Assembly: GCF_003315135.1 (NCBI RefSeq)
Contig: NZ_QNRK01000017.1
Coordinates: 52,821-116,820, forward strand
Reading direction: 5' to 3'
DNA: 64,000 nt
DNA from: Roseiarcus fermentans
Lineage (GTDB): Bacteria; Pseudomonadota; Alphaproteobacteria; Rhizobiales; Beijerinckiaceae
The position numbers and the translations under genes were made by a program. Of this stretch, positions 16,520 to 27,909 are shown piece by piece. The stretch's first letter is position 1; each line of letters starts with the position of its first letter. Below the pieces are notes generated by a model. The model ran no database searches, was not told the origin of the DNA, and saw nothing but the letters and a program-made list of their open reading frames with translations.

Positions 16520-17749
16520 GTGGAGTCCATGACCGCGGACGGCGACGAGACGACCATCTGGCGCAACGCCCGGCTCGCGACCTTCGCCGGCGGAGCCCCG
16601 GGCCTCGGCGTGGTCGAGCGCGGCGCGGTGGTCGCGCGCGGGAGCCGCATCGTGTTCGCCGGGCCGGAACGGGAGCTGCCGTCTCCGCCGTCGGCCGCGC
16701 GGGTGGTCGACTGCGAAGGCCGCTGGATCACCCCCGGGCTGATCGACTGCCACACCCATCTGGTTTACGCGGGCGACCGCGCGGCGGAATTCGAGGCGCG
16801 GCTCGCCGGCGCGAGCTACGAAGAGATCGCGCGCGCCGGCGGCGGCATCGCCGCGACCGTCCGCGCCACGCGCGCGGCGAGCGAGGACGACCTCGTGCGC
16901 CAGGCCCTGCCGCGCCTCGACGCGCTGATCGGCGAGGGCGTCACGTCGGTCGAGATCAAGTCCGGCTACGGCCTCGATCGCGACAGCGAGCGCAAGATGC
17001 TGCGCGCCGCCCGCCGTCTCGCCGACGAGCGCCGGGTCGACGTGCGCACGACCTTTCTCGGCGCGCACGCCCTGCCGCCCGGGTTCGCGGCGGATCGCGA
17101 GGCCTATCTCGCCGAGGTCGCCGACGCGACGCTGCCTGCGCTCGCGGCGGAAGGCCTGGTCGACGCGGTCGACGGCTTTTGCGAGACGATCGCCTTCTCG
17201 CCCGACGAGATCCGGCGCGTATTCGTCCGCGCCGGCGAGCTCGGCCTGCCGGTCAAGCTGCACGCCGAGCAGCTGTCGAACTGCGGCGGCGCGCGGCTCG
17301 CGGCCGAATTCGCCGCCCTGTCGGCCGACCATCTCGAACACGTCAACGAAGACGACGTCGCGGCGATGGCGCGCGCGGGCGTCGTCGCGACGCTGCTCCC
17401 CGGCGCCTACTACATGCTGCGCGAGACGAAGGCGCCGCCGGTCGACCTCTTCCGCCGGCACGGCGTTCCGATGGCGGTCTCGACCGACTGCAATCCCGGC
17501 ACGTCGCCGATGACCTCGCTGCTGCTTGCGCTCAACATGGCGGCGACGCTGTTCCGCCTGACCGTCGAGGAATGCCTCGCCGGGGTCACGCTGAACGCCG
17601 CCCGCGCGCTCGGAATCGAAACCGACGCCGGCTCGCTCGAGTCCGGCAAATGGGCGGACCTCGCGATCTGGAGCATCGAGCGGCCGGCGGAACTCGTCTA
17701 TCGGCTCGGTTTCAATCCGTTGCACGCGCGTATCTGGAGAGGACGATGA
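16520..17749 (+). CDS. hutI: Imidazolonepropionase HutI
   Basis: HutI hydrolyses imidazolone-5-propionate to N-formimidoyl-L-glutamate, the third step of histidine degradation. The 409-residue amidohydrolase shows the metal site [12 protein letters not shown] (about residues 75-86), the [12 protein letters not shown] segment, [17 protein letters not shown] and [10 protein letters not shown], all typical of HutI. The GTG at 16520 follows an aaggggcg ribosome site at good spacing; an ATG three codons later is possible. The stop overlaps the hutH start by four bases (ATGA). Confidence 0.96.
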   Translation: MESMTADGDETTIWRNARLATFAGGAPGLGVVERGAVVARGSRIVFAGPERELPSPPSAARVVDCEGRWITPGLIDCHTHLVYAGDRAAEFEARLAGASYEEIARAGGGIAATVRATRAASEDDLVRQALPRLDALIGEGVTSVEIKSGYGLDRDSERKMLRAARRLADERRVDVRTTFLGAHALPPGFAADREAYLAEVADATLPALAAEGLVDAVDGFCETIAFSPDEIRRVFVRAGELGLPVKLHAEQLSNCGGARLAAEFAALSADHLEHVNEDDVAAMARAGVVATLLPGAYYMLRETKAPPVDLFRRHGVPMAVSTDCNPGTSPMTSLLLALNMAATLFRLTVEECLAGVTLNAARALGIETDAGSLESGKWADLAIWSIERPAELVYRLGFNPLHARIWRGR

Positions 17750-19281
17750 CGGTCAATCTCGCCGGCGGCTCGGCGTCGCTCGCCGACTGGCGCAGGGTCT
17801 ACCAGGGCGCGAGCGTCGCGCTCGATCCCGTCTGCGCCAGGGGCGTCGAAGCGAGCGCGGCGGCGGTCGGGCGCATCGTCGCGCGCGGCGAGCCCGTCTA
17901 TGGCGTCAACACCGGCTTCGGCAAGCTCGCCAACGTGCGCGTCGCCGACGCCGACCTCTTGCGGCTCCAGCGCAACATCGTGCTGTCGCATGCGGCCGGG
18001 GTCGGCGAGCCGGCGCCGGTCGCGGCGACGCGGCTCATGATGGCGCTGAAGCTCGACTCGCTCGCGCAAGGGGCGTCCGGAGTCCGCCTCGAGACGCTGG
18101 CGCTGCTCGAGGCGATGATCGCCCGCGGCGTCACGCCCGTCGTGCCGGCGCAGGGGTCGGTCGGCGCGTCGGGCGATCTCGCGCCGCTCGCCCACATGGC
18201 CGCCGCGATGATCGGCTTCGGCGAGGCGCGCCTCGGCGGCGAGGTTCTCCCGGCCGCAGTCGCGCTGGAGCGCGCGGGGCTCGGCCCGTGCACGCTCGGC
18301 CCGAAGGAGGGCCTCGCGCTCCTGAACGGCACGCAATTCTCGACCGCGCTCGCGCTCGCGGGCCTCTACGAAGTCGAGCGCGTGTTCCGCGCGGCGTTGG
18401 TCGCCGGCGCGCTCGCCACCGACGCGGCGCGCGGCTCCGACGCGCCCTTCGATCCGCGCATCGTCGCGCTGCGTCGCCATCGCGGCCCCCGCGAGGTCGC
18501 CGCGACCCTCGCGTCGCTGATGGCGGGAAGCTCGATCCGGGAATCGCACCGCAGCGGCGATCCGCGCGTCCAGGACCCCTATTGCCTGCGATGCCAGCCG
18601 CAGGTCATGGGCGCCTGCCTCGACCTGCTCCGCCAGGCCGCGACGACGCTCGCCGACGAAGCCGCCAGCGTGTCCGACAATCCGCTGATCTTTCCCGAAG
18701 ATGACGCGGCGCTGTCGGGCGGCAATTTTCACGCCGAACCGGTCGCCTTCGCCGCCGACATGATCGCGCTCGCCGTGTGCGAGATCGGCTCGCTGTCGGA
18801 GCGGCGCACCGCCATGCTGGTCGATCCGGCGCTGTCCGGCCTGCCGGCCTTCCTGACGCCGCGGCCGGGCCTGAACTCCGGCTTCATGATCCCGCAGGTG
18901 ACGGCGGCGGCGCTGGTATCGGAGAACAAGCAGCGCGCCTATCCGGCGAGCGTCGACTCGATTCCGACCTCGGCCAATCAGGAGGACCACGTCTCGATGG
19001 CCGCCCACGGCGCGCGCCGTCTCCTCGACATGGCGCGCAACGCCGCCCATGTCGTGGCGATCGAGGCGCTCGCCGCGGTCCAGGCGATCGAGTTCCACGC
19101 CCCCCTGCGGTCGAGCTCGGCGCTGGAAACGGTATGCGCACGCCTGCGCCGCGAGATTCCGCGGCTCGACGACGACCGCTATTTTCATCCCGACATCGCC
19201 GCCGCCGCGGCGCTGGTCGCCTCGGAGGCGCTCGTCGCCGCCGCGGGCGACATCGGCTGGCCGGAGCTCGATCCGAGATGA
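17746..19281 (+). CDS. hutH: Histidine ammonia-lyase HutH
   Basis: HutH deaminates L-histidine to urocanate, the first step of the pathway. The 511-residue protein has the autocatalytic MIO triad Ala-Ser-Gly at 141-143 in [15 protein letters not shown]. It also shows [11 protein letters not shown] near residue 52, [10 protein letters not shown], and the [16 protein letters not shown] active-site segment. The length is normal. The ATG at 17746 overlaps the hutI stop, and its own stop overlaps the hutG start, so hutI-hutH-hutG form a tightly coupled unit. Confidence 0.97.
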   Translation: MTVNLAGGSASLADWRRVYQGASVALDPVCARGVEASAAAVGRIVARGEPVYGVNTGFGKLANVRVADADLLRLQRNIVLSHAAGVGEPAPVAATRLMMALKLDSLAQGASGVRLETLALLEAMIARGVTPVVPAQGSVGASGDLAPLAHMAAAMIGFGEARLGGEVLPAAVALERAGLGPCTLGPKEGLALLNGTQFSTALALAGLYEVERVFRAALVAGALATDAARGSDAPFDPRIVALRRHRGPREVAATLASLMAGSSIRESHRSGDPRVQDPYCLRCQPQVMGACLDLLRQAATTLADEAASVSDNPLIFPEDDAALSGGNFHAEPVAFAADMIALAVCEIGSLSERRTAMLVDPALSGLPAFLTPRPGLNSGFMIPQVTAAALVSENKQRAYPASVDSIPTSANQEDHVSMAAHGARRLLDMARNAAHVVAIEALAAVQAIEFHAPLRSSSALETVCARLRREIPRLDDDRYFHPDIAAAAALVASEALVAAAGDIGWPELDPR

Positions 19282-20093
19282 CGCACGAATGGCTCCACAT
19301 CGAGCGGCGCGACGCGCCGCTGATCGTCAGCATCCCGCACGCGGGGACCGACCTCGCCGGCGCCGAGGGCCGCTTCGTCAGCCCGTGGCTGGCGCGCCGC
19401 GACGCGGACTGGCACATCCCGGAACTCTACGATTTTGCCCGCTCGCTCGGGGCGACGATCGTAAGGACCGGCATTTCGCGCTCCATCGTCGATGTGAACC
19501 GCCATCCCGACGGCGTCTCGCTCTATCCAGGCCAGGCGACGACGGAGCTCTGCCCGACGACGACGTTCGACGGCGAGCCGCTCTATCGCGACGGCGAGGC
19601 GCCGGACGCCGCCGAGATCGCCGGGCGCCGCGCGCGCTGGTGGGCGCCCTACCACGAGGCGCTGAGGGCCGAGATCGCCCGCCTGCGGCGAAGCCACGAG
19701 CGCGTCGCCCTTTACGACGCGCATTCGATCCGCTCGGTCGTTCCGCGGCTGTTCGACGGCGAGTTGCCGGTGTTCAACCTGGGGACGAACTCGGGGCGAA
19801 GCTGCTCGGACGGTCTGCGCGAACGGCTCGCCGCGCCGCTCGCCGAAAGCGGCCAGGACTTCGTGGTCGACGGCCGGTTCAAGGGCGGCTGGATCACCCG
19901 CGATTTCGGCCGTCCCGAGACCGGCGTCGAGGCCGTGCAGCTCGAACTGGCCTGCCGCGCCTATATGGCCGAGCCGGCCGAGCCGTCGCCGGACAATTGG
20001 CCCGGCCCCGTCGACGAGGCCCGCGCTGCGCCGACCCGCGCGACGCTGCGCGTGCTGTTGAACGTGCTGATCGACTGGACGCATGCAAGCTGA
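19278..20093 (+). CDS. hutG: N-formylglutamate deformylase HutG
   Basis: HutG hydrolyses N-formyl-L-glutamate to glutamate and formate, the last step of the hutF route. The 271-residue protein has the FGase motifs [12 protein letters not shown] near residue 15, [15 protein letters not shown] near residue 74, [20 protein letters not shown] and a late [15 protein letters not shown]. It overlaps hutH by ATGA. The amidohydrolase at 12485-13294 belongs to the same broad family but has different motifs. Confidence 0.95.
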   Translation: MTHEWLHIERRDAPLIVSIPHAGTDLAGAEGRFVSPWLARRDADWHIPELYDFARSLGATIVRTGISRSIVDVNRHPDGVSLYPGQATTELCPTTTFDGEPLYRDGEAPDAAEIAGRRARWWAPYHEALRAEIARLRRSHERVALYDAHSIRSVVPRLFDGELPVFNLGTNSGRSCSDGLRERLAAPLAESGQDFVVDGRFKGGWITRDFGRPETGVEAVQLELACRAYMAEPAEPSPDNWPGPVDEARAAPTRATLRVLLNVLIDWTHAS

Positions 20094-20130
20094 GACCGGT
20101 CGGATAGCTCGGATGGCTTTGGAGCGCGAC

Positions 20131-20304
20131 CCTTCCCCAGCTTCGCTGGGGAAGGTGGCCCGTAGGGCCGGATGGGGTGCGCAAAGCAGGACTCGGTCGG
20201 TGACGCGCAGGCAGCGAAAGTCGTGCAATCCGTCGACAGTGAAGACGCGGGCCACACCCCATCCGGCGCTTCGCGCCACCTTCCCCGCTTCGCGGAGAAA
20301 GTGG
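20131..20304. repeat. Inverted pair of REP-like palindromic elements between hutG and hutU
   Basis: A hairpin with an 11-bp perfect stem (20131-20155) begins an element running to 20178 (ending gggccggatgggg). A second, inverted copy lies at 20257-20304, starting ccccatccgg. The arrangement resembles a bacterial interspersed mosaic element. It separates hutG from hutU within the plus-strand hut unit and could alter message stability or attenuate hutU. Confidence 0.8.
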
Positions 20305-20351
20305 ACGCGGTTCCCGCCTGTCCTCTGCTCGCGCCCCCGAAAGGACCCGCC

Positions 20352-22022
20352 ATGACCCACGCCCGCCTCGACAACATGCGCGTCGTGCGCGCCCCCCACG
20401 GGACCGAGCGCTCCGCGAAGAGCTGGCTCACCGAAGCCCCGTTGCGGATGCTGATGAACAATCTCGATCCCGACGTCGCCGAGCGGCCGGGCGAGCTGGT
20501 GGTCTATGGCGGCATCGGCCGCGCGGCGCGCGACTGGAACGCTTTTGACAGAATCGTCGAGACGCTGCGCCGCCTCGAGGGCGACCAGACGCTGCTGGTG
20601 CAATCCGGAAAACCCGTCGGCGTGTTCACGACCCACGCTGACGCCCCACGCGTGCTGATCGCCAACTCCAATCTCGTGCCGCGCTGGGCGACCTGGGACC
20701 ATTTCCACGAGCTCGATCGCAAGGGCCTGATGATGTACGGGCAGATGACCGCGGGCTCGTGGATCTACATCGGCTCGCAGGGCATCGTGCAGGGCACCTA
20801 CGAGACCTTCGTCGAGATGGGCCGGCGCCACTACGGCGGCACGCTCGCGGGCCGCTGGATTTTGACGGCGGGCCTCGGCGGCATGGGCGGCGCGCAGCCG
20901 CTGTCGGCCACGTTCGCGGGCGCCTCGATGCTGGCGGTCGAATGCCGGCCGTCGAGCATCGAGTTCCGCCTGCGCACCGGCTATCTCGACGTCGCCGCCC
21001 AGACGCTCGACGAGGCGCTCGCGATCATCGACCGCTCGGTCAAGGACCGCAAGCCGGTCTCGGTCGGCCTCATCGGCAACGCGGCCGAGGTGCTGCCCGA
21101 ACTTGTGCGGCGCGGCGTCCGGCCGGACATCGTCACCGACCAGACGTCGGCGCACGATCCGCTCAACGGCTATCTGCCCAAGGGCTGGACGCTCGCCGAG
21201 TGGGAGGAGCGCCGCGTCTCCGACCCCAAGGCGGTCGAACGCGCGGCGCGCGCCTCGATGGCCGACCACGTGCGCGCGATGCTCGACTTTTGCCACGCCG
21301 GCGTTCCGACCGTCGACTACGGCAACAACATCCGACAGATGGCGCTGGAGGAGGGGGTCGCGGACGCGTTCGACTTCCCGGGTTTCGTGCCGGCCTACAT
21401 CCGCCCGCTGTTCTGCCGCGGGATCGGGCCGTTCCGCTGGGCGGCGCTGTCCGGCGACCCCGAGGACATTGTTCGCACCGACGCGAAGGTGAAGGAACTG
21501 ATCCCCGACGACCCGCACCTGCACAATTGGCTCGACATGGCGCGGGCGCGGATAAAGTTCCAGGGGCTGCCGGCGCGCATCTGCTGGGTGGGCCTCGGCG
21601 ACCGCCACCGCCTCGGCCTCGCCTTCAACGCCATGGTCGCGAGCGGAGAGGTGAAGGCGCCGATCGTGATCGGGCGCGATCACCTCGACTCGGGCTCGGT
21701 CGCCTCGCCCAACCGCGAGACGGAAGCGATGCAGGACGGCTCCGACGCCGTCTCCGACTGGCCGCTCCTGAACGCGCTCCTGAACTGCGCCTCGGGCGCG
21801 ACCTGGGTGTCGCTGCATCACGGCGGCGGCGTCGGCATGGGCTTTTCCCAACATGCCGGCATGGTGGTCGTCGCCGACGGCACGCCCGAAGCCGCACGGC
21901 GCGTCGGCCGCGTGCTCTGGAACGATCCCGCCACCGGCGTCATGCGCCACGCCGACGCGGGGTATGAGGACGCGATTCGCTGCGCGAAGGAAAAGGGGCT
22001 CGATCTGCCGAGCCTGGGGTGA
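20352..22022 (+). CDS. hutU: Urocanate hydratase HutU
   Basis: HutU adds water to urocanate giving imidazolonepropionate, the second step of histidine degradation, using tightly bound NAD. The 556-residue product has family segments [49 protein letters not shown] and the Gly-rich NAD loop [13 protein letters not shown] Cys in [17 protein letters not shown] matches the conserved active-site Cys. The ATG at 20352 is preceded by aaaggac. The gene is separated from hutG by the repeat pair rather than overlapping it. An in-frame extension upstream into the repeats is spurious. Confidence 0.97.
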   Translation: MTHARLDNMRVVRAPHGTERSAKSWLTEAPLRMLMNNLDPDVAERPGELVVYGGIGRAARDWNAFDRIVETLRRLEGDQTLLVQSGKPVGVFTTHADAPRVLIANSNLVPRWATWDHFHELDRKGLMMYGQMTAGSWIYIGSQGIVQGTYETFVEMGRRHYGGTLAGRWILTAGLGGMGGAQPLSATFAGASMLAVECRPSSIEFRLRTGYLDVAAQTLDEALAIIDRSVKDRKPVSVGLIGNAAEVLPELVRRGVRPDIVTDQTSAHDPLNGYLPKGWTLAEWEERRVSDPKAVERAARASMADHVRAMLDFCHAGVPTVDYGNNIRQMALEEGVADAFDFPGFVPAYIRPLFCRGIGPFRWAALSGDPEDIVRTDAKVKELIPDDPHLHNWLDMARARIKFQGLPARICWVGLGDRHRLGLAFNAMVASGEVKAPIVIGRDHLDSGSVASPNRETEAMQDGSDAVSDWPLLNALLNCASGATWVSLHHGGGVGMGFSQHAGMVVVADGTPEAARRVGRVLWNDPATGVMRHADAGYEDAIRCAKEKGLDLPSLG

Positions 22023-22037
22023 ACCGCCCTGCCCGGC

Positions 22038-22445
22038 CTACAGCCCGAGCCCGCGGCGCGCCGCCGCGACCATGGCCGTGAACTCGGCCTCGCCATAGCC
22101 GACGGCCGCGCCAAAGCCCCAGACCGGGCCCGGCCAGGCCGGGTCGCCGGCATGGCGCGCGACCACGTGGACATGCAACTGCCGCACGATGTTGCCGAGC
22201 GCGCCGACGTTGATTTTTTCCGCGCCCGCGTGGGCCACGAGCCAGTCTCCGGCCTGCGAAACCTCCTCGATCAGAAGCGCGCGGGCGGCGGCGTCGAGAT
22301 CGCTCAGCTCCACGGCGTTGGCGACCCGCGGCACGAGGATCAGCCACGGCCAGCGCGCGTCGTTCATCAGCAGGACGCGGCAGAGCGGCAGGTCGCCGAC
22401 GAAGTCCGCATCCTGCGACAGGCGCGGGTGGAGCGAGAAGCTCAT
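22038..22445 (-). CDS. HIT-family nucleotide hydrolase
   Basis: The 135-residue HIT protein has the motif QLHVHVVAR near residue 95, in which the first His of HxHxHxx is Gln while the middle, nucleophilic His is kept. [11 protein letters not shown] precedes it. HIT enzymes cleave nucleotide phosphoramidates or dinucleotides. The ATG at 22445 overlaps the deoB stop (ATGA); a GTG three codons earlier is possible. The gene ends an operon with yejABEF and deoB. HIT-fold hydrolases are known that split the phosphoramidate bond of microcin C, which enters through Yej, making this neighbourhood suggestive. Confidence 0.9.
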   Translation of the reverse strand: MSFSLHPRLSQDADFVGDLPLCRVLLMNDARWPWLILVPRVANAVELSDLDAAARALLIEEVSQAGDWLVAHAGAEKINVGALGNIVRQLHVHVVARHAGDPAWPGPVWGFGAAVGYGEAEFTAMVAAARRGLGL

Positions 22446-23665
22446 GCCGCCCACGCCTTCCCGTACCGCCCCGTCGGCAGGCCGAGCTTTGCCCCCAACG
22501 TCTCGGCGATGTCGGCGAGGCTTTTCCGCCCGCCAATTGGGCCGGCCGGCGCGCCGGCGCCGAACGCCAGGATCGGCACGTGCTCCCGCGTGTGGTCAAA
22601 GCCCTTGTAGGTCGGGTCGTTGCCGTGGTCGGCGGTGATGAGGCAGGCGTCGCTGGGGCGCATCGCGCGCTCGATGTCCGGCAGGCGCCGGTCGAACGCC
22701 TCGAGGCAGGCGGCGAAGCCGGGCACGTCGCGGCGATGGCCCCATTCCGTGTCGAAATCGACGAGGTTCACAAAAATCAACCCGCCGTCGGGCGTGTCCT
22801 TCAGCGCTTCGATCAGCAGATCGACGTTGCCGTCGTTGTTCTTGCCCTTGATCTCGCGCCCGGTGTCGCGATGGGCGAAAATGTCGCCGATCTTGCCGAT
22901 CGACACCGTCGCGCGCCCCGCCTTCGCTGCGCGCTGCAGCAGGTTTCCGTCGGGCGGGGGCACGGCGAAATCCTTGCGGTGCGGGGTGCGAACGAAGTTG
23001 CTCGCGTCCGCCCCGACGAACGGCCGCGCGATCACCCGGCCGACGTTCAGCGGGTCGCACAGTTTTCGCGCGATGCGGCAGAGGTCCAGAAGCCGCTCGA
23101 GCCCGAACGCCTCCTCGTGCGCGGCGATCTGGAACACCGAGTCGGCCGAGGTGTAGCAGATCGGCTTGCCGGTGCGGACATGCTCCTCGCCGAATTCCTC
23201 GATGATCACGGTGCCCGAGGCGCGCATGTTGCCGAGAACGCCGGGCAGGCGGCCTTCGGCGATCAGCGCATCGGTCAGCGCCGGCGGAAAGGCGGGAACC
23301 GTGTCGGGAAAATAGCCCCAGTCGAACTCGACCGGCGTGCCGGCGATCTCCCAGTGGCCCGAGGGCGTGTCCTTGCCGCGCGAGGTCTCGATCCCGTAGC
23401 CCCACTGGCCGCGCGGGGCGGCGTCGAGGTCGAAGCCGGGCGGGGCGCGGCCGGTCGAGGCCTGCATGGCGTGGGCGAGGCCGAGGCCTGCGAGGTTGGG
23501 AACGGCGAGCGGCCCGCGCCGCACGCCGTCGCGGTTGCCGAGGCCCAGCGCGCAGGCTTCGGCGATGTGCCCGAGCGTGTCCGCCCCCTCGTCGCCATAA
23601 GCCGCGGCGTCCTCCGCGCCGCCGCAGCCGACCGAGTCGAGAACGACGAGAATCGCGCGGCCCAT
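22442..23665 (-). CDS. deoB: Phosphopentomutase DeoB
   Basis: DeoB interconverts (deoxy)ribose 1-phosphate and 5-phosphate in nucleoside salvage. The 407-residue alkaline-phosphatase-superfamily enzyme shows the metal-binding start [17 protein letters not shown] with the first Asp. [13 protein letters not shown] carries the phosphorylated Thr. Late metal sites are [14 protein letters not shown] and [20 protein letters not shown]. It starts 8 bp after the yejF stop, so it is cotranscribed with the peptide importer, an unusual association. Confidence 0.97.
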   Translation of the reverse strand: MGRAILVVLDSVGCGGAEDAAAYGDEGADTLGHIAEACALGLGNRDGVRRGPLAVPNLAGLGLAHAMQASTGRAPPGFDLDAAPRGQWGYGIETSRGKDTPSGHWEIAGTPVEFDWGYFPDTVPAFPPALTDALIAEGRLPGVLGNMRASGTVIIEEFGEEHVRTGKPICYTSADSVFQIAAHEEAFGLERLLDLCRIARKLCDPLNVGRVIARPFVGADASNFVRTPHRKDFAVPPPDGNLLQRAAKAGRATVSIGKIGDIFAHRDTGREIKGKNNDGNVDLLIEALKDTPDGGLIFVNLVDFDTEWGHRRDVPGFAACLEAFDRRLPDIERAMRPSDACLITADHGNDPTYKGFDHTREHVPILAFGAGAPAGPIGGRKSLADIAETLGAKLGLPTGRYGKAWAA

Positions 23666-23673
23666 GATTCGCC

Positions 23674-25305
<1,632 letters not shown>

Positions 25306-25390
25306 GGCTGGCCCCCTGGTCCCCGGGCCGCGCACAGCGACCTCGAGCGTCGCCCGCGCCGCGGCGCGAGGGGATGGTTCGGACCGGCGG

Positions 25391-26689
25391 TCACGAAAAG
25401 GTCTTTCGCGGGTCGAAGGCGTCGCGCACGGCTTCGCCGATGAAGATCAGCAGCGACAGCAGCGCCGCGATGACAACAAAAGCGGAGACGCCGATCCAGG
25501 GCGCCGCGAGGTTGGACTTGCCCTGCAGGAGAAGCTCGCCGAGCGAGGGCGAACCCGGCGGCATGCCGAGCCCGAGGAAGTCGAGCGAGGTCAGCGTCGA
25601 GATCGACGAATTGATGATGAACGGCAAGAACGTCAGCGTCGCCACCATCGCGTTCGGCAGCACGTGCTTGACGATGATCTTGGCGTTCGACAGCCCGAGC
25701 GCCCGGGCGGCGTTGACGTACTCGAAATTGCGCGCGCGCAGGAACTCGGCGCGCACGACATGGACGAGGCTCACCCACGAGAACAAGAGCAGGATCACCA
25801 GCAGCACGACGAAACTGGGCGCCAGGATCGCCGACAGGATGATGAGGATGTAGAGGTGCGGCAGCGACGACCAGATCTCGATCACCCGCTGCATGACGAG
25901 GTCGAGCAGGCCGCCGAAATAGCCTTGCACCGCGCCGGCGAACACGCCGATCACCGACGACACGCCGGCGAGAATCAGCCCGAACAGCACCGAGATGCGG
26001 AAGCCGTAGAGCAGCCGGGCGACGATGTCGTGCCCGTCCTGGTCGGAGCCCAGCCACAGCGGCTCGAGCCTGGAGCAGGGCCTGGGGACTGTTTCGGCGT
26101 CGGGAAAATTCTGCTTCCCCAGCGCGGCGCGGCATTGCGCGTCGGTGAGCGCCCATGTCGGCGGGGTCGGCAGCGGCGTCGCCGGATTGAGGATGGTGGT
26201 CGAATTGGCGAACCGGACCGGCGGCCAGATCATCCAGCCGTGCGCCTTGATCTCGTCGGCGACGAACGGATCGCGATAGTCGGTCTGCGCCTGGAAGCCG
26301 CCGAACATGTCCTCGGGATAATTGACGAAGACGGGGAAGAGAAGCTGGCCCTTGTAGGAGGCGACCAGCGGCCTGTCGTTGGCGAGGAACTCGGCGCCGA
26401 GCGAGGCGACGAACAGGACGAGGAAGATGAGAAGCGACCACGCCCCGCGCCGGTTGCGGCGGAAATTGTCGAGCCGCCGGCGGTTCATCGGCGAGAGGTT
26501 CAGCCATCGGCGGTCTGCGCCGGGCCCGACCGCCGGGTCGCGCCCGAGCGCCAGCGCCTTGTCTTCGAGCCGGCCGCCTTCCTCCGTGAAGGGCAGAAGC
26601 GATTCGCCTTCGCCGGAACGAAGAGCGTCGAGCGACGACGGCTCGACGGACGGGCCTGGAGAGGACGAAGGGCCGTCGCGGGGCTCCAC
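25391..26689 (-). CDS. yejE: Peptide ABC transporter permease YejE
   Basis: The protein is a DppC/OppC-type inner-membrane permease. The core begins at about residue 67 (MNRRRLDNFRRNRRGAWS) with six predicted membrane helices and the EAA loop (YVNAARALGLSNAKIIVKHV). A periplasmic insert contains WLGSDQDGHDIVARLLYGFR, characteristic of this group. From the GTG at 26689 it has 432 residues, about 65 more than usual; the Ser/Gly/Glu-rich extra N-terminus is doubtful. Translation may start at an internal ATG near 26488. Confidence 0.93.
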   Translation of the reverse strand: MEPRDGPSSSPGPSVEPSSLDALRSGEGESLLPFTEEGGRLEDKALALGRDPAVGPGADRRWLNLSPMNRRRLDNFRRNRRGAWSLLIFLVLFVASLGAEFLANDRPLVASYKGQLLFPVFVNYPEDMFGGFQAQTDYRDPFVADEIKAHGWMIWPPVRFANSTTILNPATPLPTPPTWALTDAQCRAALGKQNFPDAETVPRPCSRLEPLWLGSDQDGHDIVARLLYGFRISVLFGLILAGVSSVIGVFAGAVQGYFGGLLDLVMQRVIEIWSSLPHLYILIILSAILAPSFVVLLVILLLFSWVSLVHVVRAEFLRARNFEYVNAARALGLSNAKIIVKHVLPNAMVATLTFLPFIINSSISTLTSLDFLGLGMPPGSPSLGELLLQGKSNLAAPWIGVSAFVVIAALLSLLIFIGEAVRDAFDPRKTFS

Positions 26690-26692
26690 CCT

Positions 26693-27793
26693 CTAGACCT
26701 CCCGCGTCTCGAAATCGATACGCGGATCGATCCAGGTATAGGTGAGGTCGGAGATCAGGTTCACCACCAGGCCCAGGAGGGCGAAGATGTAGAGGTTGGC
26801 GAGCACGACGGGATAGTCGCGCTGGATCAGCGAATCGTAGGAGAGATAGCCGAGCCCGTCGAGCGAGAACACCTGCTCGATCAGCAGCGAGCCGGTGAAG
26901 AAGGCAGCGAGGAAGGCTCCGGGAAAGCCGGCGATCACGATCAGCATCGCGTTGCGGAAGACGTGGCCGTAGAGCACGCTGCGCTCGGACAACCCTTTCA
27001 TGCGCGCCGTCTGGACGTAGTTCTTCTTGATCTCGTCGAGGAACGAATTTTTCGTGAGCAGCGTCGTGGTGGCGAACGAGCCGAGCACGAGCGCTGTCAC
27101 CGGCAGCGTGATGTGCCACAGGTAATCGAGGACCTTGTGGGCGAGATCGAGGTCGGCGAAATTGTCCGAGGTCAGGCCGCGCAGCGGAAAGATCTGCCAG
27201 AACGAGCCGCCGCAGAAGAGCACGATCAAGAGCACCGCGAACAGGAAATTCGGGATCGCGTAGCCGAAGATGACGATTGCGGACGTCGCGGTGTCGAAGC
27301 GCGTGCCGTCCTTGACCGCCTTGCGGATGCCGAGCGGGATCGAGATCGCGTAGGACAGGAGCGTCATCCAGAGGCCGAGCGAGATCGACACCGGCAGCTT
27401 TTCCGCGATCAGCATCAAGACGGGCGTGTCGCGATAATAGCTCTTGCCGAAATTGAAGGTCGCGTAGTCGCGCACCAGGATGAGGAAGCGATCGAGCGCC
27501 GGCTTGTCGAAACCGTACTGCTTCTCGAGTTCCTTGATGAATTTTGGATCGAGTCCCTGCGAACCGCGGTAGCGCGAGGCGATGTCGCCGGCCGCCTGCG
27601 ATCCGCCCGCGCCGATCTGCCCGCCCCCGCCGCCGAAGCCCGCGGTCGAACTCTGGTCGGCGCCCTGAAGCTGCGCGATCGCCCGCTCGACCGGCCCGCC
27701 CGGAACGAACTGCACGATGGCGAACGAGACCGCCATGATCCCGAGGATCGTCGGGATCATCAACAGGAGGCGGCGGACGACGTAGGCGAGCAT
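26693..27793 (-). CDS. yejB: Peptide ABC transporter permease YejB
   Basis: The 366-residue DppB/OppB-type permease starts with the typical MLAYVVRRLLLMIPTILGIM helix. It has a large periplasmic loop with a Gly/Gln-rich stretch near residues 45-70 and a QYGFDKPALDRF segment typical of YejB. The EAA loop is YVQTARMKGLSERSVLYGHV. It lies four bases from yejE and forms the channel with it. The order yejA-B-E-F is as in enterobacteria. Confidence 0.95.
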   Translation of the reverse strand: MLAYVVRRLLLMIPTILGIMAVSFAIVQFVPGGPVERAIAQLQGADQSSTAGFGGGGGQIGAGGSQAAGDIASRYRGSQGLDPKFIKELEKQYGFDKPALDRFLILVRDYATFNFGKSYYRDTPVLMLIAEKLPVSISLGLWMTLLSYAISIPLGIRKAVKDGTRFDTATSAIVIFGYAIPNFLFAVLLIVLFCGGSFWQIFPLRGLTSDNFADLDLAHKVLDYLWHITLPVTALVLGSFATTTLLTKNSFLDEIKKNYVQTARMKGLSERSVLYGHVFRNAMLIVIAGFPGAFLAAFFTGSLLIEQVFSLDGLGYLSYDSLIQRDYPVVLANLYIFALLGLVVNLISDLTYTWIDPRIDFETREV

Positions 27794-27816
27794 CGGTCAG
27801 GCAGCCGGCGCAAGAA

Positions 27817-27901
27817 CGGCAGTCGGCAATCGGCCGTCGGCAATCGGCAATCGGCGCCGCCCGGACGTCTCCCGCTGCCTAGTGCCGACTGCCGACTGCC
27901 G
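27817..27901. repeat. Inverted short repeats between yejA and yejB
   Basis: Left arm cggcagtcggcaatcggc (27817-27834) and further tcggcaa copies to 27855 face a right arm gtgccgactgccgactgccg (27882-27901). The same gccgactgcc units recur at 40268-40293 beside the acetate transporter gene. The element could form a hairpin in the yejA-yejB message and lower expression of the permease relative to the binding protein. Confidence 0.65.
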
Positions 27902-27909
27902 CATCGCCC

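Noticed and set aside
15163-17745. A plus-strand frame that could extend hutH upstream by about 860 codons
   Set aside because: It is the shadow of hutF and of hutI in another frame. HutH has its normal length from the ATG at 17746, which overlaps the hutI stop.
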